NCBI RefSeq assembly: GCF_003096035.1
Contig: NZ_CP029186.1
Location: 2,617,001 to 2,681,000, forward strand
DNA: 64,000 bases
Reading direction: 5' to 3'
From: Flavobacterium album
GTDB lineage: Bacteria > Bacteroidota > Bacteroidia > Flavobacteriales > Flavobacteriaceae
In this document: one piece after another, positions 34,356 through 42,589 of the stretch
Layout: each line of letters opens with the position of its first letter
Position numbering within the stretch: the first letter of the stretch is position 1
Notes under the pieces: model-generated
What the model was told of the DNA's origin: nothing
The model's input: only the letters and a program-made list of their open reading frames with translations
Databases searched by the model: none
Position numbers and translations under genes: made by a program

Positions 34356-34377
34356 TTAGAATATTTACGTTCATGTA

Positions 34378-36690
34378 TTACTTCTTATGTGTCAACGGTT
34401 TCAATGCTCTTTTCATACCTTCCACAGCTTTTCGCTCTCCGCCTTTATACGGATAAAAATGAGATGCAGCCGACATATATTGCTTCGGTATGCCTACTGA
34501 ATCCAGGTCGTTCGCCTTGTACTGTTCATACGCCTGAGCGGTACGCACAAAATACGGGTCGAGCAGCAATGTTTTGCCTAATGCCACTAGGTCGGCGCGG
34601 CCATTTAACAGAATCGTATTGATCTGGTCAATGTCCTGGATGTAGCCCGCGGTGATCGTTGGAACGTGGACAGTATTACGCACCATATCGCTGAACGGTG
34701 TCTGCCACATCCTGCCTACTGCCGGTTTCTGGTAATCAACAGTCAATCCGGTTGAGACGTTAATAATATCTGCTCCGGCCTTTTTAAACGCTTCAGCAAT
34801 TGCGAGCACATCGCCTTCATCAATACCGCCTTCTGCCCAATCGGATGCCGAAATACGTACGCTTATGGGTTTCTCGGGAGGGAATACCTCACGCATGGCT
34901 TTAAATACCCTTATTGGGAATTTAAGCCTGTTGGTTATGCTTCCGCCAAATTCATCTTGTCTTGTATTTGTCAGAGGCGAAAGGAACGATGCGAGCAAAA
35001 AGCCGTGATGCGCCTGTAGTTCTATCATATCGAAGCCCGCTTCATTCGCGTTCTTTGCCGCATTGGCAAACTCCTCCGTAATAATGTCCATATCTTCTGT
35101 GGTCATTTCATTCGGAACGGCCATCGCATCATTATAGGCTATGGGCGAAGCTGAAAGCAGTCCCCAGGTATCATCCAATGGTTCGTTATGCCCTTCCCAA
35201 GGAAATCTCACGGCCCCTTTTCGTCCGGAATGGCCAATCTGTACCGCTATTTTAGCAACGCTGTTTTTATGGATAAAACCAGTAACCCTTTTCCATGCAG
35301 CAACTTGTTCATCAGACCATATTCCCGGGCATCCCAAAGTTATCCTTCCGGTCGGTGAAATGGCAGTGGCTTCAGTTATTATGAGGCCTACACCACCTGT
35401 AGCCCTCGCACCGTAGTGCATCAGGTGCCAGTCGGAAACGAGTCCATCCGTTGCCGAGTATTGTTCCATCGGGCTCATCACGATGCGATTATCCAGCACC
35501 ATAGAGCGTAAGGAGAATGGCGTAAATGCAGCAGGGGTATCGGGTTTGTTATCGGCTAAGTTCGCATTGAATTCAGCCAGTACTTTTTGTGTAAACGATT
35601 TGTCACGCAACCCAAGGTTTTCAAACGTGACCTTCTTGGAGCGCGTCATTACGCTAAAGGCAAATTGCATGAACGGGTGCTGAATGTGGCGGTCCATATC
35701 CTCAAACCATTGCAGCGACACATTGGCCGCATGCTGTATCATTTCCACGCGGTTGCGGCGCAGCTTCTCATAATTCTCAAAAACAGCAGGCACATTATCG
35801 CCGTGTTTTATGACCGAATCGGCCAGGGCAATAGCACACTCCATAGCCAGCTTGGTTCCCGACCCAATAGAATAGTGGGCCGTAGCCTTGGAATCACCCA
35901 GCAGCACTATATTGTCGTGGCTCCATTTTTTGTTGGTAATAACAGGAAACTGCCTCCAGTGCGAGCGGTTGGATATTAGCCCATGTCCCTCAAGCTCTTC
36001 TGCAAACAGCTCTTGAAGCTTATTGATCGTGTTTTCTTCATCTGTAACGCTGAACCCCGCTTTTTGCCAGGTTTCATCCGTGGTTTCAAATATCCAGGTG
36101 CTCATGCCTTCCTCATATTGGTAGGTGTGGGCTACGAAAGTGCCATAAGGCGTTGTCCTGAAAAAATAAGTAAATGCATCCAGCGGTCGGGTAGAGCCCA
36201 TCCACACGAAACGGTTGCTTTTCAGTTCGATATCGGTACCGAAATCGGAAACGAATTTCTCACGTATGCCGCTGTTGATACCATCTGCCGCCACAATGAT
36301 GTCCGAGTCGGCAAATTGGGTCATATCATCTACATTAGCCTCAAAATGAAGGTTAACGCCTTCTTCCCGGCAGCGTTGCTGAAGCAGTTGCAGCAACGTT
36401 TTTCGGGAGCATCCGCAAAAGCCGTTACCGGTAATGCGCACCTTCTCACCATCGCGGGCTACATCAAGTTCGTCCCAGTAAGCGAATTTCGTGCGGATCA
36501 GGTCATACGACTGCGGGTCACGCGTAAGGAACTCGCTCAGTGTCTCATCAGAGAACACCACGCCAAAACCAAAGGAATCATCGGCACGGTTGCGTTCGTA
36601 AACATTTATGGTATAATCAGGCCTTGCTTTTTTAAGCAGGATGGAAAAATACAATCCGCCCGGGCCGCCGCCTATTACTGTTATTTTCAT
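34378..36690 (-). CDS. Bifunctional aryl-CoA monooxygenase / OYE-like oxidoreductase (2-aminobenzoyl-CoA monooxygenase/reductase or salicylyl-CoA 5-hydroxylase type)
   Basis: A 770-residue fusion. The N-terminal half (about 1-385) is a class A FAD monooxygenase: VIGGGPGGLYFSILLKKA, then ADGINSGIREKF and the second FAD motif VLLGDSKATAHYSIGSG. The C-terminal half (about 395-765) is an old-yellow-enzyme/NADH:flavin oxidoreductase barrel: NRIVMSPMEQYSA, VQIGHSGRKG, AHHGFLLASFLSPLTNTR. This fusion is known for 2-aminobenzoyl-CoA monooxygenase/reductase of Azoarcus evansii, and is annotated elsewhere as salicylyl-CoA 5-hydroxylase. It hydroxylates the CoA ester at C5. It overlaps the upstream flavin reductase gene by 4 bases. 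Confidence 0.88.
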   Translation of the reverse strand: MKITVIGGGPGGLYFSILLKKARPDYTINVYERNRADDSFGFGVVFSDETLSEFLTRDPQSYDLIRTKFAYWDELDVARDGEKVRITGNGFCGCSRKTLLQLLQQRCREEGVNLHFEANVDDMTQFADSDIIVAADGINSGIREKFVSDFGTDIELKSNRFVWMGSTRPLDAFTYFFRTTPYGTFVAHTYQYEEGMSTWIFETTDETWQKAGFSVTDEENTINKLQELFAEELEGHGLISNRSHWRQFPVITNKKWSHDNIVLLGDSKATAHYSIGSGTKLAMECAIALADSVIKHGDNVPAVFENYEKLRRNRVEMIQHAANVSLQWFEDMDRHIQHPFMQFAFSVMTRSKKVTFENLGLRDKSFTQKVLAEFNANLADNKPDTPAAFTPFSLRSMVLDNRIVMSPMEQYSATDGLVSDWHLMHYGARATGGVGLIITEATAISPTGRITLGCPGIWSDEQVAAWKRVTGFIHKNSVAKIAVQIGHSGRKGAVRFPWEGHNEPLDDTWGLLSASPIAYNDAMAVPNEMTTEDMDIITEEFANAAKNANEAGFDMIELQAHHGFLLASFLSPLTNTRQDEFGGSITNRLKFPIRVFKAMREVFPPEKPISVRISASDWAEGGIDEGDVLAIAEAFKKAGADIINVSTGLTVDYQKPAVGRMWQTPFSDMVRNTVHVPTITAGYIQDIDQINTILLNGRADLVALGKTLLLDPYFVRTAQAYEQYKANDLDSVGIPKQYMSAASHFYPYKGGERKAVEGMKRALKPLTHKK

Positions 36691-37304
36691 GGTTTTATAA
36701 AAGGTCTTTTAATGGAGAAAACCTCGCCAATTTTAGCATAATTTGAACCTTCGAGGCGGGCAATAGGCTTATAGGTTTCCCTGTTGATCTTAAAATCGTC
36801 CAACAGCACGCTTTCGTCCACATGGAACATTACGATACGGCCTATCATTATCGTTGCGCCGCCATCCTTATGGCTTTCAAGGCTGTAATGATGCACGAGC
36901 TCGCATTCGAAATGGATAGGGCTTTCGGCTACCCTTGGCGCTTTTACCAAAACAGAAGGTATTGCGGTCAATCCTGCATATTCAAACTCATTGCTATCAG
37001 GCGGCAAGTTTATGGAGGAGTTATTCATTGCTTCCACCAGTTCCTCTGTAGCCATATTTACCACGAACTGTTTTGTGGCTAATACATTGTTTAATGTGTC
37101 TTTATTGATATTCCCGCTGCGTACGGTAGAGAACATCACATGGGGCGGGTCTTCGCCTACAGCATTAAAAAACGAGAAGGGAGCGAGATTAGGGATGCCA
37201 TCTTCGCTTATAGTGGATATCCATCCGATAGGGCGCGGAATTACAGACCCCGTAAGGATCTTATATATGTCTTTCTGGCTGGTGTGCGCCGGATCGATCT
37301 GCAT
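36687..37304 (-). CDS. Flavin reductase family protein
   Basis: A 205-residue protein with the FMN-binding split-barrel fold of flavin reductases: IPRPIGWISTISEDGIPNLA, SFFNAVGEDPPHVMFS and a C-terminal RLEGSNYAKIGEVFSI. It is the first gene of the leftward catabolic cluster, overlapping the monooxygenase start by 4 bases (ATGA type). It may supply reduced flavin to the monooxygenase, or act on a pathway intermediate; single-component FAD monooxygenases do not strictly need one, so its job is open. Confidence 0.85.
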   Translation of the reverse strand: MQIDPAHTSQKDIYKILTGSVIPRPIGWISTISEDGIPNLAPFSFFNAVGEDPPHVMFSTVRSGNINKDTLNNVLATKQFVVNMATEELVEAMNNSSINLPPDSNEFEYAGLTAIPSVLVKAPRVAESPIHFECELVHHYSLESHKDGGATIMIGRIVMFHVDESVLLDDFKINRETYKPIARLEGSNYAKIGEVFSIKRPFIKP

Positions 37305-37343
37305 GGCTGTGTTTGTTTAGTTCCCACAAATAAAAGAAAAATT

Positions 37344-37472
37344 ATGAATTTATTTTTAATGATTTTTGTGATATATTCAGCAATTACAGGAAATTTTAAT
37401 TATGGTGACAAAAAAGTACCAACTTTTATGGAAATTGTGTTTTTTAATTTGATAGCAGTCGAAGTATTATGA
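37344..37472 (+). CDS. Possible 42-residue hydrophobic peptide
   Basis: An AT-rich short frame (MNLFLMIFVIYSAITG...) with hydrophobic segments at about 2-14 and 29-41. It is divergent from the flavin reductase gene. No homology is recognised and no clear promoter is seen, so it may not be expressed. Confidence 0.3.
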   Translation: MNLFLMIFVIYSAITGNFNYGDKKVPTFMEIVFFNLIAVEVL

Positions 37473-37519
37473 TGTAATGACCAACTAAATGGTAAGTAAA
37501 ACACAGCTGGCTTAAAATG

Positions 37520-37598
37520 AAAAAGACCCGTGGGTGGAAGCCCCTGGGTCTTTAATACTGCTAGTCCATAACATGACTTGTAGTAAGTTGCAAATATA
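37520..37598 (-). ncRNA. Candidate small structured RNA or leader with promoter and terminator
   Basis: On the minus strand a -7 box TATATTTG (37591-37598) is followed by about 40 unstructured bases and then a hairpin GACCC...GGGTC (37525-37529 with 37546-37550) with a nested CCC/GGG stem, and then TTTTTCATTTT. This is the layout of a short terminated RNA of roughly 65 nt, or of an attenuated leader for the catabolic cluster whose first gene starts at 37304. The plus strand hairpin also has a short TTT tail. Confidence 0.4.
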
Positions 37599-37930
37599 AT
37601 GTATACTTCTTTGGCAGCCTAATAAAAAGTAAGTGATGCAGAAATTTTTTTTGATATCATAGTTAGGGTGCTGATATACAATTGTTTTTTTAATGAAAAC
37701 TAAAGTATATTAAATTGTTATGAAGTATTGATGAGTGGCAGTTTTTAAGGGGATTTGTGTCTAATCTTATAAGATTAAAACCGTAAAAAGCAGATTTTCA
37801 ATTTTTTAATGACTACCTTTACAACATAGTAACCCGATTTACTGAAAGCTTCTTTTTTATCAATTTTCTTTAAGCACTAAAGAGACTTTTTAAGAACCAA
37901 CTTTTCACAAAGTCATAAAGAAAGTCACTT
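37599..37930. other. Non-coding A/T-rich region upstream of the receiver gene
   Basis: No credible ORF and no repeat family recognised. A weak -7-like box TACCTTTA lies at 37813-37820, which would give a leader of about 100 nt for the receiver gene at 37931. Confidence 0.4.
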
Positions 37931-38413
37931 ATGTATTCGAAGAATGTTTTTTTATCCGATGACGATCTTGACGATGTTGAGTTTTTCCAGATCGCTCTTT
38001 CCGAAATATGCGGGCAATGCACGCTTACAGTTTCTTACGATGGCGCAGAACTCCTTGACCAGCTTGTTGTGTGTACCGATGACAGTAACCCCGATATTAT
38101 TTTCCTTGATGTAAATATGCCTAAGGTTAACGGCCTCGAAGCCCTTGAGGCAATCAGGGAAACACCGCGTTTTCGGGAAGTGCCCGTAGTGGTGTATTCC
38201 ACATCGTCAAGCGACCATTTTATCAGTGATGCCCACCGTCTTGGAGCCAATTACTACTTTGTAAAGCCATCGACCATTAACGCGCTGCGCGAGCAAATAA
38301 GCATGTTTTTGTCTTTCGACTGGAAAAAATATGTTTTCCCAACTGACAGGTCAAAATTTTTATTGGGAAGTAATGATGGCTTTACATCAAATCAATCTAG
38401 TATTCTCCGCTAA
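37931..38413 (+). CDS. Stand-alone response regulator receiver protein
   Basis: A 160-residue protein made of one CheY-like receiver domain. Acidic pocket residues are in LSDDDLDDVEFF at the N-terminus, the phospho-acceptor Asp is in IIFLDVNMPKVNGLEAL (about residue 57), and the conserved Thr/Ser and Lys lie in VVVYSTSS and YYFVKPST. There is no output domain; the C-terminal 25 residues are polar and unmatched. It resembles the rcp1-type regulators that partner with phytochrome-like or hybrid kinases. No kinase gene is adjacent. Confidence 0.88.
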   Translation: MYSKNVFLSDDDLDDVEFFQIALSEICGQCTLTVSYDGAELLDQLVVCTDDSNPDIIFLDVNMPKVNGLEALEAIRETPRFREVPVVVYSTSSSDHFISDAHRLGANYYFVKPSTINALREQISMFLSFDWKKYVFPTDRSKFLLGSNDGFTSNQSSILR

Positions 38414-38430
38414 CCGCTTGAATATCGAAA

Positions 38431-38735
38431 TCAATTACGGATAATCTTAATTGCCCATGCAAAATAATTCCATATTCTTCGTGTTAGTTCATAGATTATA
38501 ACAGTCACCAAAAAAGCAAACAGGATATCAATTGCCAATGCGGTATAGCTTGTATTTTCTACAGTCCCTGAGCATTTTCGGGAAATACCTGTTTATAAAA
38601 TGTTATTGGAAAACCTTTAGTTAGGCTGCCATCCGTAGGAAGGCCGTTAATTTCGGATTGTTGGCAAATGATATAAAATACGCAGGCTGATAACAATAAT
38701 AGAAGGATCGTTCTTTTTACATATACTTTTTTCAT
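38431..38735 (-). pseudogene. Small membrane protein gene with one-base frameshift
   Basis: From ATG 38735 the frame reads MKKVYVKRTILLLLLSACVFY... and stops after 57 residues. Adding one G to the GGG run (plus-strand CCC, 38566-38568) continues the frame as GTVENTSYTALAIDILFAFL, a second hydrophobic segment, to a TGA at 38431-38433. The restored protein would have about 101 residues with an N-terminal signal or helix and one C-terminal transmembrane helix. The ATG lies 5 bases after the stop of the pentapeptide gene, so it is co-transcribed. No family is recognised. The shift may be an assembly error. Confidence 0.6.
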
Positions 38736-38740
38736 AAATG

Positions 38741-39316
38741 TTAATCAATCACGACAATCTCATATTTCTCTAGTAATCCTTTAAGGCCGGCCTGCGAAAA
38801 TCGTGCTTTTTTGAGTTTGTTCCGTTCCGGATCTATTGAGAAATTGTAGCTGGTGGTGAAATCGGCTTTATTGGCGATGGCATCGATGAAAACACTTTTG
38901 TGCAGGTTGCAGTTGTCAAATTGCACCTCGGTGAGGTCGGTATTCATAAAGTCAACTGCAATAAGGCTGCAATCGGTAAAAGTGGTGCCTTTAATTTTAA
39001 GTGTGTAAAATTTGGCATAATCAAGTGTACAATCCCTGAATTCTATATCAAACAGCAGCGGGTCGACCATAGAAAAATTCACATTTTTAAAGTCACAGCG
39101 TGTAAATAGCGCTCCCCTGAAAGCAACATAATTGATTTTCGCCTCATTGAAACTGCAATCGGTAAAAGTGCAGTCGATAAAACCCACACCGGTAAAATTA
39201 CAGTCGGCGAAGTCGCAATCGGTAAAGTTGCAGCGCTCAAAATCCTTGTACATGATCTCTTCGGGCTGGTAAACGGTGCCGTTTATTTCGCGGCCTACAA
39301 TGTAATTTTCTGTCAT
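38741..39316 (-). CDS. Pentapeptide repeat-containing protein
   Basis: A 191-residue protein composed mostly of pentapeptide repeats A(D/N)LXX-like: FTDCDFADCNFTGVGFIDCT, then CSFNEAKINYVAFRGALFTR. It would fold as a right-handed quadrilateral beta-helix. The general shape recalls Qnr-like gyrase-protecting proteins, but many pentapeptide proteins have other or unknown roles. The start at 39316 is chosen because upstream in-frame codons to 39484 are encoded by intergenic repeat DNA. Confidence 0.85.
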   Translation of the reverse strand: MTENYIVGREINGTVYQPEEIMYKDFERCNFTDCDFADCNFTGVGFIDCTFTDCSFNEAKINYVAFRGALFTRCDFKNVNFSMVDPLLFDIEFRDCTLDYAKFYTLKIKGTTFTDCSLIAVDFMNTDLTEVQFDNCNLHKSVFIDAIANKADFTTSYNFSIDPERNKLKKARFSQAGLKGLLEKYEIVVID

Positions 39317-39335
39317 GGGGTAAAAGTAAATATTA

Positions 39336-39622
39336 TTGGAACGCGGATGACGCGGATTTTGGCAGATTGATACGGATTTTACATTTACCTTTAGATCGAT
39401 GTACAAAACCAACTTCCCTTTAGCCCCGACAGTAGCGGCATCCTGCTGAGGTACGAAGCAGATAAAGCTGATGGCGGGACGCACGATGGCAAAAAGCGGT
39501 AGATGGCTGCTATAAATAGTTTTCAGTCGCAGTCACAGTTTTCAGCCCATTAAATAATAAGTTTGAGTGAGCGGGTTCTGGCTCCCCTCTCCTTGGGAGA
39601 GGGGTCGGGGGAGAGGACTTTT
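39336..39622. repeat. Cluster of four intergenic repeat types
   Basis: In order: ACGCGGATGACGCGGATTTT...GATACGGATTTT (about 39340-39380); the AGCCCCGACAGTAGCGGCAT element (39420-39510, same family as 31017-31108); a TTTTCAGTCGCAGTCACAGTTTTCAG unit (about 39520-39550, compare 3605-3630); and GGCTCCCCTCTCCTTGGGAGAGGGGTCGGGG (about 39580-39612). No ORF. Confidence 0.7.
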
Positions 39623-39661
39623 TCATACGCTTTTAAGTCTATAAATCTCACCTAAAATCCT

Positions 39662-39669
39662 TATTTTTG
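39662..39669 (+). promoter_or_regulatory. -7 promoter element TATTTTTG of the helicase gene
   Basis: A TAnnTTTG match ending 5 bases before the ATG at 39675. The leader would be absent or only a few bases long, unless translation begins at ATG 39681. Confidence 0.45.
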
Positions 39670-39674
39670 TGCCT

Positions 39675-42020
39675 ATGAAAATGGATATCCACAAGTATAT
39701 AAGCCAGTTGAATGAAGCCCAGCAGGCGCCGACATTGCAGAAGGATGGGCCGATGATCGTGATAGCAGGTGCGGGGTCGGGAAAGACACGTGTACTCACC
39801 ATCCGCATTGCGTACCTTATGAGCCAGGGCGTTGATGCGTTCAACATACTCGCACTTACCTTCACCAACAAGGCAGCCAAGGAAATGAAGAAGCGTATCT
39901 CGGATATCGTAGGTGCATCCGAAGCGAAGAACCTTTGGATGGGGACATTCCACTCGATATTTGCAAAGATATTGCGCTTTGAGGCCGACAAGCTCGGTTT
40001 TCCCTCGAACTTTACCATATACGACACGCAGGACAGTGTGCGCCTAATCAGCGCCATCATCAAAGAGAAGCAGCTGGATAAGGATGTGTACAAACCCAAG
40101 CAGGTACTGGGGCGCATTTCATCCTATAAAAACAGCCTCATCACGGTAAAGGCCTATTTCAATAACCCTGAATTGCAGGAAGCCGACGCCATGTCTAAAA
40201 AGCCGCGCCTTGGGGAAATTTATGAAGAATATGTGAACCGCTGCTTTAAGTCGGGCGCAATGGACTTTGACGACCTTTTGCTGCGTACGAATGAGCTGCT
40301 AAGCCGTTTCCCTGATGTGCTGATGAAGTACCAGGACCGTTTCCGCTATATACTGGTGGATGAGTACCAGGATACCAACCATTCGCAGTACCTTATCGTA
40401 AGGGCGCTTTCGGACAGGTTCCAGAACATCTGCGTGGTCGGTGACGATGCGCAGAGTATCTATGCTTTCCGTGGAGCGAACATCAACAACATTCTGAACT
40501 TCCAGAAGGATTATGACAATGTGCAGATGTACCGACTGGAACAGAATTACCGTTCCAGCAAAAATATAGTCGAGGCAGCCAACGCCATTATCGACAAGAA
40601 CAAGACCAAGCTGGACAAAGTGGTTTGGACAGCCAATGACGAAGGCCACAAGATAAAAGTGCACCGCAGCCTTACCGATGGTGAGGAAGGCCGTTTTGTG
40701 GCCAGCACCATTTTTGAGGAAAAAATGCGCAACCAACTGAAGAACGGCCAGTTTGCTATATTATACCGTACCAATGCCCAGTCGCGTGCGATGGAGGATG
40801 CCTTGCGCAAGCGCGATATCCCTTACCGCATTTATGGTGGGCTGTCGTTTTACCAAAGGAAAGAGATCAAGGACGTGCTGGCCTACCTGAGGCTCGTTAT
40901 CAACCCGAAGGATGAGGAAGCGCTTATCCGCGTTATCAACTACCCGGCACGCGGTATTGGCGACAGCACCGTTGAAAAGCTTACTGTAGCTGCCAACCAT
41001 TATAAGCGCTCGATATTTGAGGTGATGGAGAACATCGACAAGATCGACCTGAAGCTCAACGGCGGCACAAAGGCGAAACTACAGGATTTTGTCACGATGA
41101 TAAAGAGTTTCCAGATCATCAATGAGAACCAGGATGCTTTTTACCTTGCCGAGCACGTTGCCAAAAAAACAGGGCTAATTCAGGAACTGAAGAAAGACGC
41201 TACACCCGAAGGCATAGCCCGTATAGAGAATATCGAAGAACTTTTGAACGGTATCCGCGACTTCATTGAAGGGCAGCGGGAAGTGGACGGAGCCCGGGGA
41301 GCGCTATCGGAATTTCTAGAGGACGTGGCTTTGGCTACCGACCTTGATAAAGATACCGGTGATGACGACCGTGTGGCGCTGATGACCATTCACCTTGCGA
41401 AAGGCCTTGAGTTCCCGTATGTGTTTATTGTAGGTATGGAAGAGGACCTGTTTCCAAGTGCTATGAGCATGAATACCCGCAGCGAACTGGAGGAGGAGCG
41501 GAGGCTGTTTTATGTAGCGCTTACCCGCGCTGAGCACCAGGCCTATCTGACCTATGCACAATCGCGTTACCGCTGGGGCAAACTGGTAGATAGCGAACCG
41601 TCACGATTTATAGAAGAGATAACCGATAATTTCCTGGAATACCTTACGCCGACAGAAAATAATTACCGCTATAAGCCGATGATCGATGCCGATATTTTTG
41701 GTGATGTAGACAAGTCAAAGCTAAGGCAGGTAAAACCGACCAACACGCCGCCACCGGCATGGGTTACATCCAACGACCCCAAGCCGGATATGAACGTACG
41801 CCGCCTTAAGCCACTTGAAGGCCGTGCACCGGTAAGCACTACGCCAATGCCCGACAGCAAGCTGGTTCCGGGCAATATCGTAATGCACGAACGTTTCGGG
41901 AAAGGCGAGGTGCTAAACCTCGAAGGTGTCGGTGCCGATAAAAAAGCCGAGATACGTTTTGAAGTAGGGGGGATAAAGAAGCTATTGTTACGGTTCGCGA
42001 AACTGGATATTATAAGTTAG
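39675..42020 (+). CDS. UvrD/PcrA-type ATP-dependent DNA helicase
   Basis: A 781-residue superfamily 1 helicase. Motif I is IAGAGSGKTRVLTIR, Ia is ALTFTNKAAKEMKKR, II is YILVDEYQDTNHSQY, III is VVGDDAQSIYAFRGA, IV is LEQNYRSSKNI, V is MTIHLAKGLEFPYVFIVGME and VI is RRLFYVALTRAEHQAYL. It unwinds DNA 3' to 5' in nucleotide excision and mismatch repair and removes RecA or RNA polymerase. A C-terminal extension (about 710-781) ends in a beta-rich PcrA-like tail. The start could be ATG 39675 or 39681; the GTG at 39669 lies inside the -7 box and is rejected. Confidence 0.92.
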   Translation: MKMDIHKYISQLNEAQQAPTLQKDGPMIVIAGAGSGKTRVLTIRIAYLMSQGVDAFNILALTFTNKAAKEMKKRISDIVGASEAKNLWMGTFHSIFAKILRFEADKLGFPSNFTIYDTQDSVRLISAIIKEKQLDKDVYKPKQVLGRISSYKNSLITVKAYFNNPELQEADAMSKKPRLGEIYEEYVNRCFKSGAMDFDDLLLRTNELLSRFPDVLMKYQDRFRYILVDEYQDTNHSQYLIVRALSDRFQNICVVGDDAQSIYAFRGANINNILNFQKDYDNVQMYRLEQNYRSSKNIVEAANAIIDKNKTKLDKVVWTANDEGHKIKVHRSLTDGEEGRFVASTIFEEKMRNQLKNGQFAILYRTNAQSRAMEDALRKRDIPYRIYGGLSFYQRKEIKDVLAYLRLVINPKDEEALIRVINYPARGIGDSTVEKLTVAANHYKRSIFEVMENIDKIDLKLNGGTKAKLQDFVTMIKSFQIINENQDAFYLAEHVAKKTGLIQELKKDATPEGIARIENIEELLNGIRDFIEGQREVDGARGALSEFLEDVALATDLDKDTGDDDRVALMTIHLAKGLEFPYVFIVGMEEDLFPSAMSMNTRSELEEERRLFYVALTRAEHQAYLTYAQSRYRWGKLVDSEPSRFIEEITDNFLEYLTPTENNYRYKPMIDADIFGDVDKSKLRQVKPTNTPPPAWVTSNDPKPDMNVRRLKPLEGRAPVSTTPMPDSKLVPGNIVMHERFGKGEVLNLEGVGADKKAEIRFEVGGIKKLLLRFAKLDIIS

Positions 42021-42029
42021 TACTAAATA

Positions 42030-42057
42030 AAAACGGAAGCCATCAAGCTTCCGTTTT
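42030..42057. terminator. Bidirectional terminator between helicase and hypothetical gene
   Basis: An 11-bp stem AAAACGGAAGC / GCTTCCGTTTT with a 6-base loop, flanked by A and T tracts, between convergent genes. Confidence 0.85.
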
Positions 42058-42058
42058 A

Positions 42059-42517
42059 TTATTTCAGTGGCTTGAAACGCTCGCCGAGAATGATAGCATA
42101 GCCCTGATCGTAGGCTACTACCGCCTGCATCCTGTCGTAGCGCCCTTTTTTATCTCCTTTCCAGCCGCTCTCCCCGTTATCGCCATACAGCACGATCAGG
42201 ATAACCATGTAGTTGCCGTTTACGCCTGTAGTTTTCTCGATATTCCCTTTGGCATCGGTTTGTACCCAAAACTCAGTAGGATAGGCAGGCACGTCATGGG
42301 GTTGGAATTTACCCTGGCCTTCACGCTTCACATCAACAATTGGCGCTTTTGTTTTTTCGTACTGATAGAATCCAAGCAATTCGTCGGGAATGGCTTTCGT
42401 TCCGTAAAACGTAGCTCCGTCGATAACAAATTGTTTTACATCTTTAGTCTGGGCCGGTGCGCTGATTGTTGCAACAGTAAAAAGCAACAATGCAGCTAAA
42501 GCTTTGAAAGTTTTCAT
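42059..42517 (-). CDS. Secreted hypothetical protein
   Basis: A 152-residue protein with a signal peptide (about 1-22, ...ATISAPAQ). The mature part has a mixed pattern with GWKGDKKGRYDRMQAVVAYD near the C-terminus. No domain is recognised. It appears to be monocistronic, with its 3' end at the bidirectional terminator. Confidence 0.75.
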   Translation of the reverse strand: MKTFKALAALLLFTVATISAPAQTKDVKQFVIDGATFYGTKAIPDELLGFYQYEKTKAPIVDVKREGQGKFQPHDVPAYPTEFWVQTDAKGNIEKTTGVNGNYMVILIVLYGDNGESGWKGDKKGRYDRMQAVVAYDQGYAIILGERFKPLK

Positions 42518-42589
42518 GGTGTTTGATTTACATATAGCGCCAAATCTAATTGTAAATCATGTGGAATGCAATACCTATAAATGGGTAAT

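Noticed and set aside
34378..36690. The monooxygenase fusion as plain salicylyl-CoA 5-hydroxylase in a gentisate route
   Set aside because: Not excluded by sequence, but it would leave the C-N hydrolase without a role. Kept as the alternative to the anthranilate reading.
38741..39484. Long form of the pentapeptide protein starting at 39484
   Set aside because: The first 56 codons are encoded by intergenic repeat DNA. The ATG at 39316 begins the recognisable protein.
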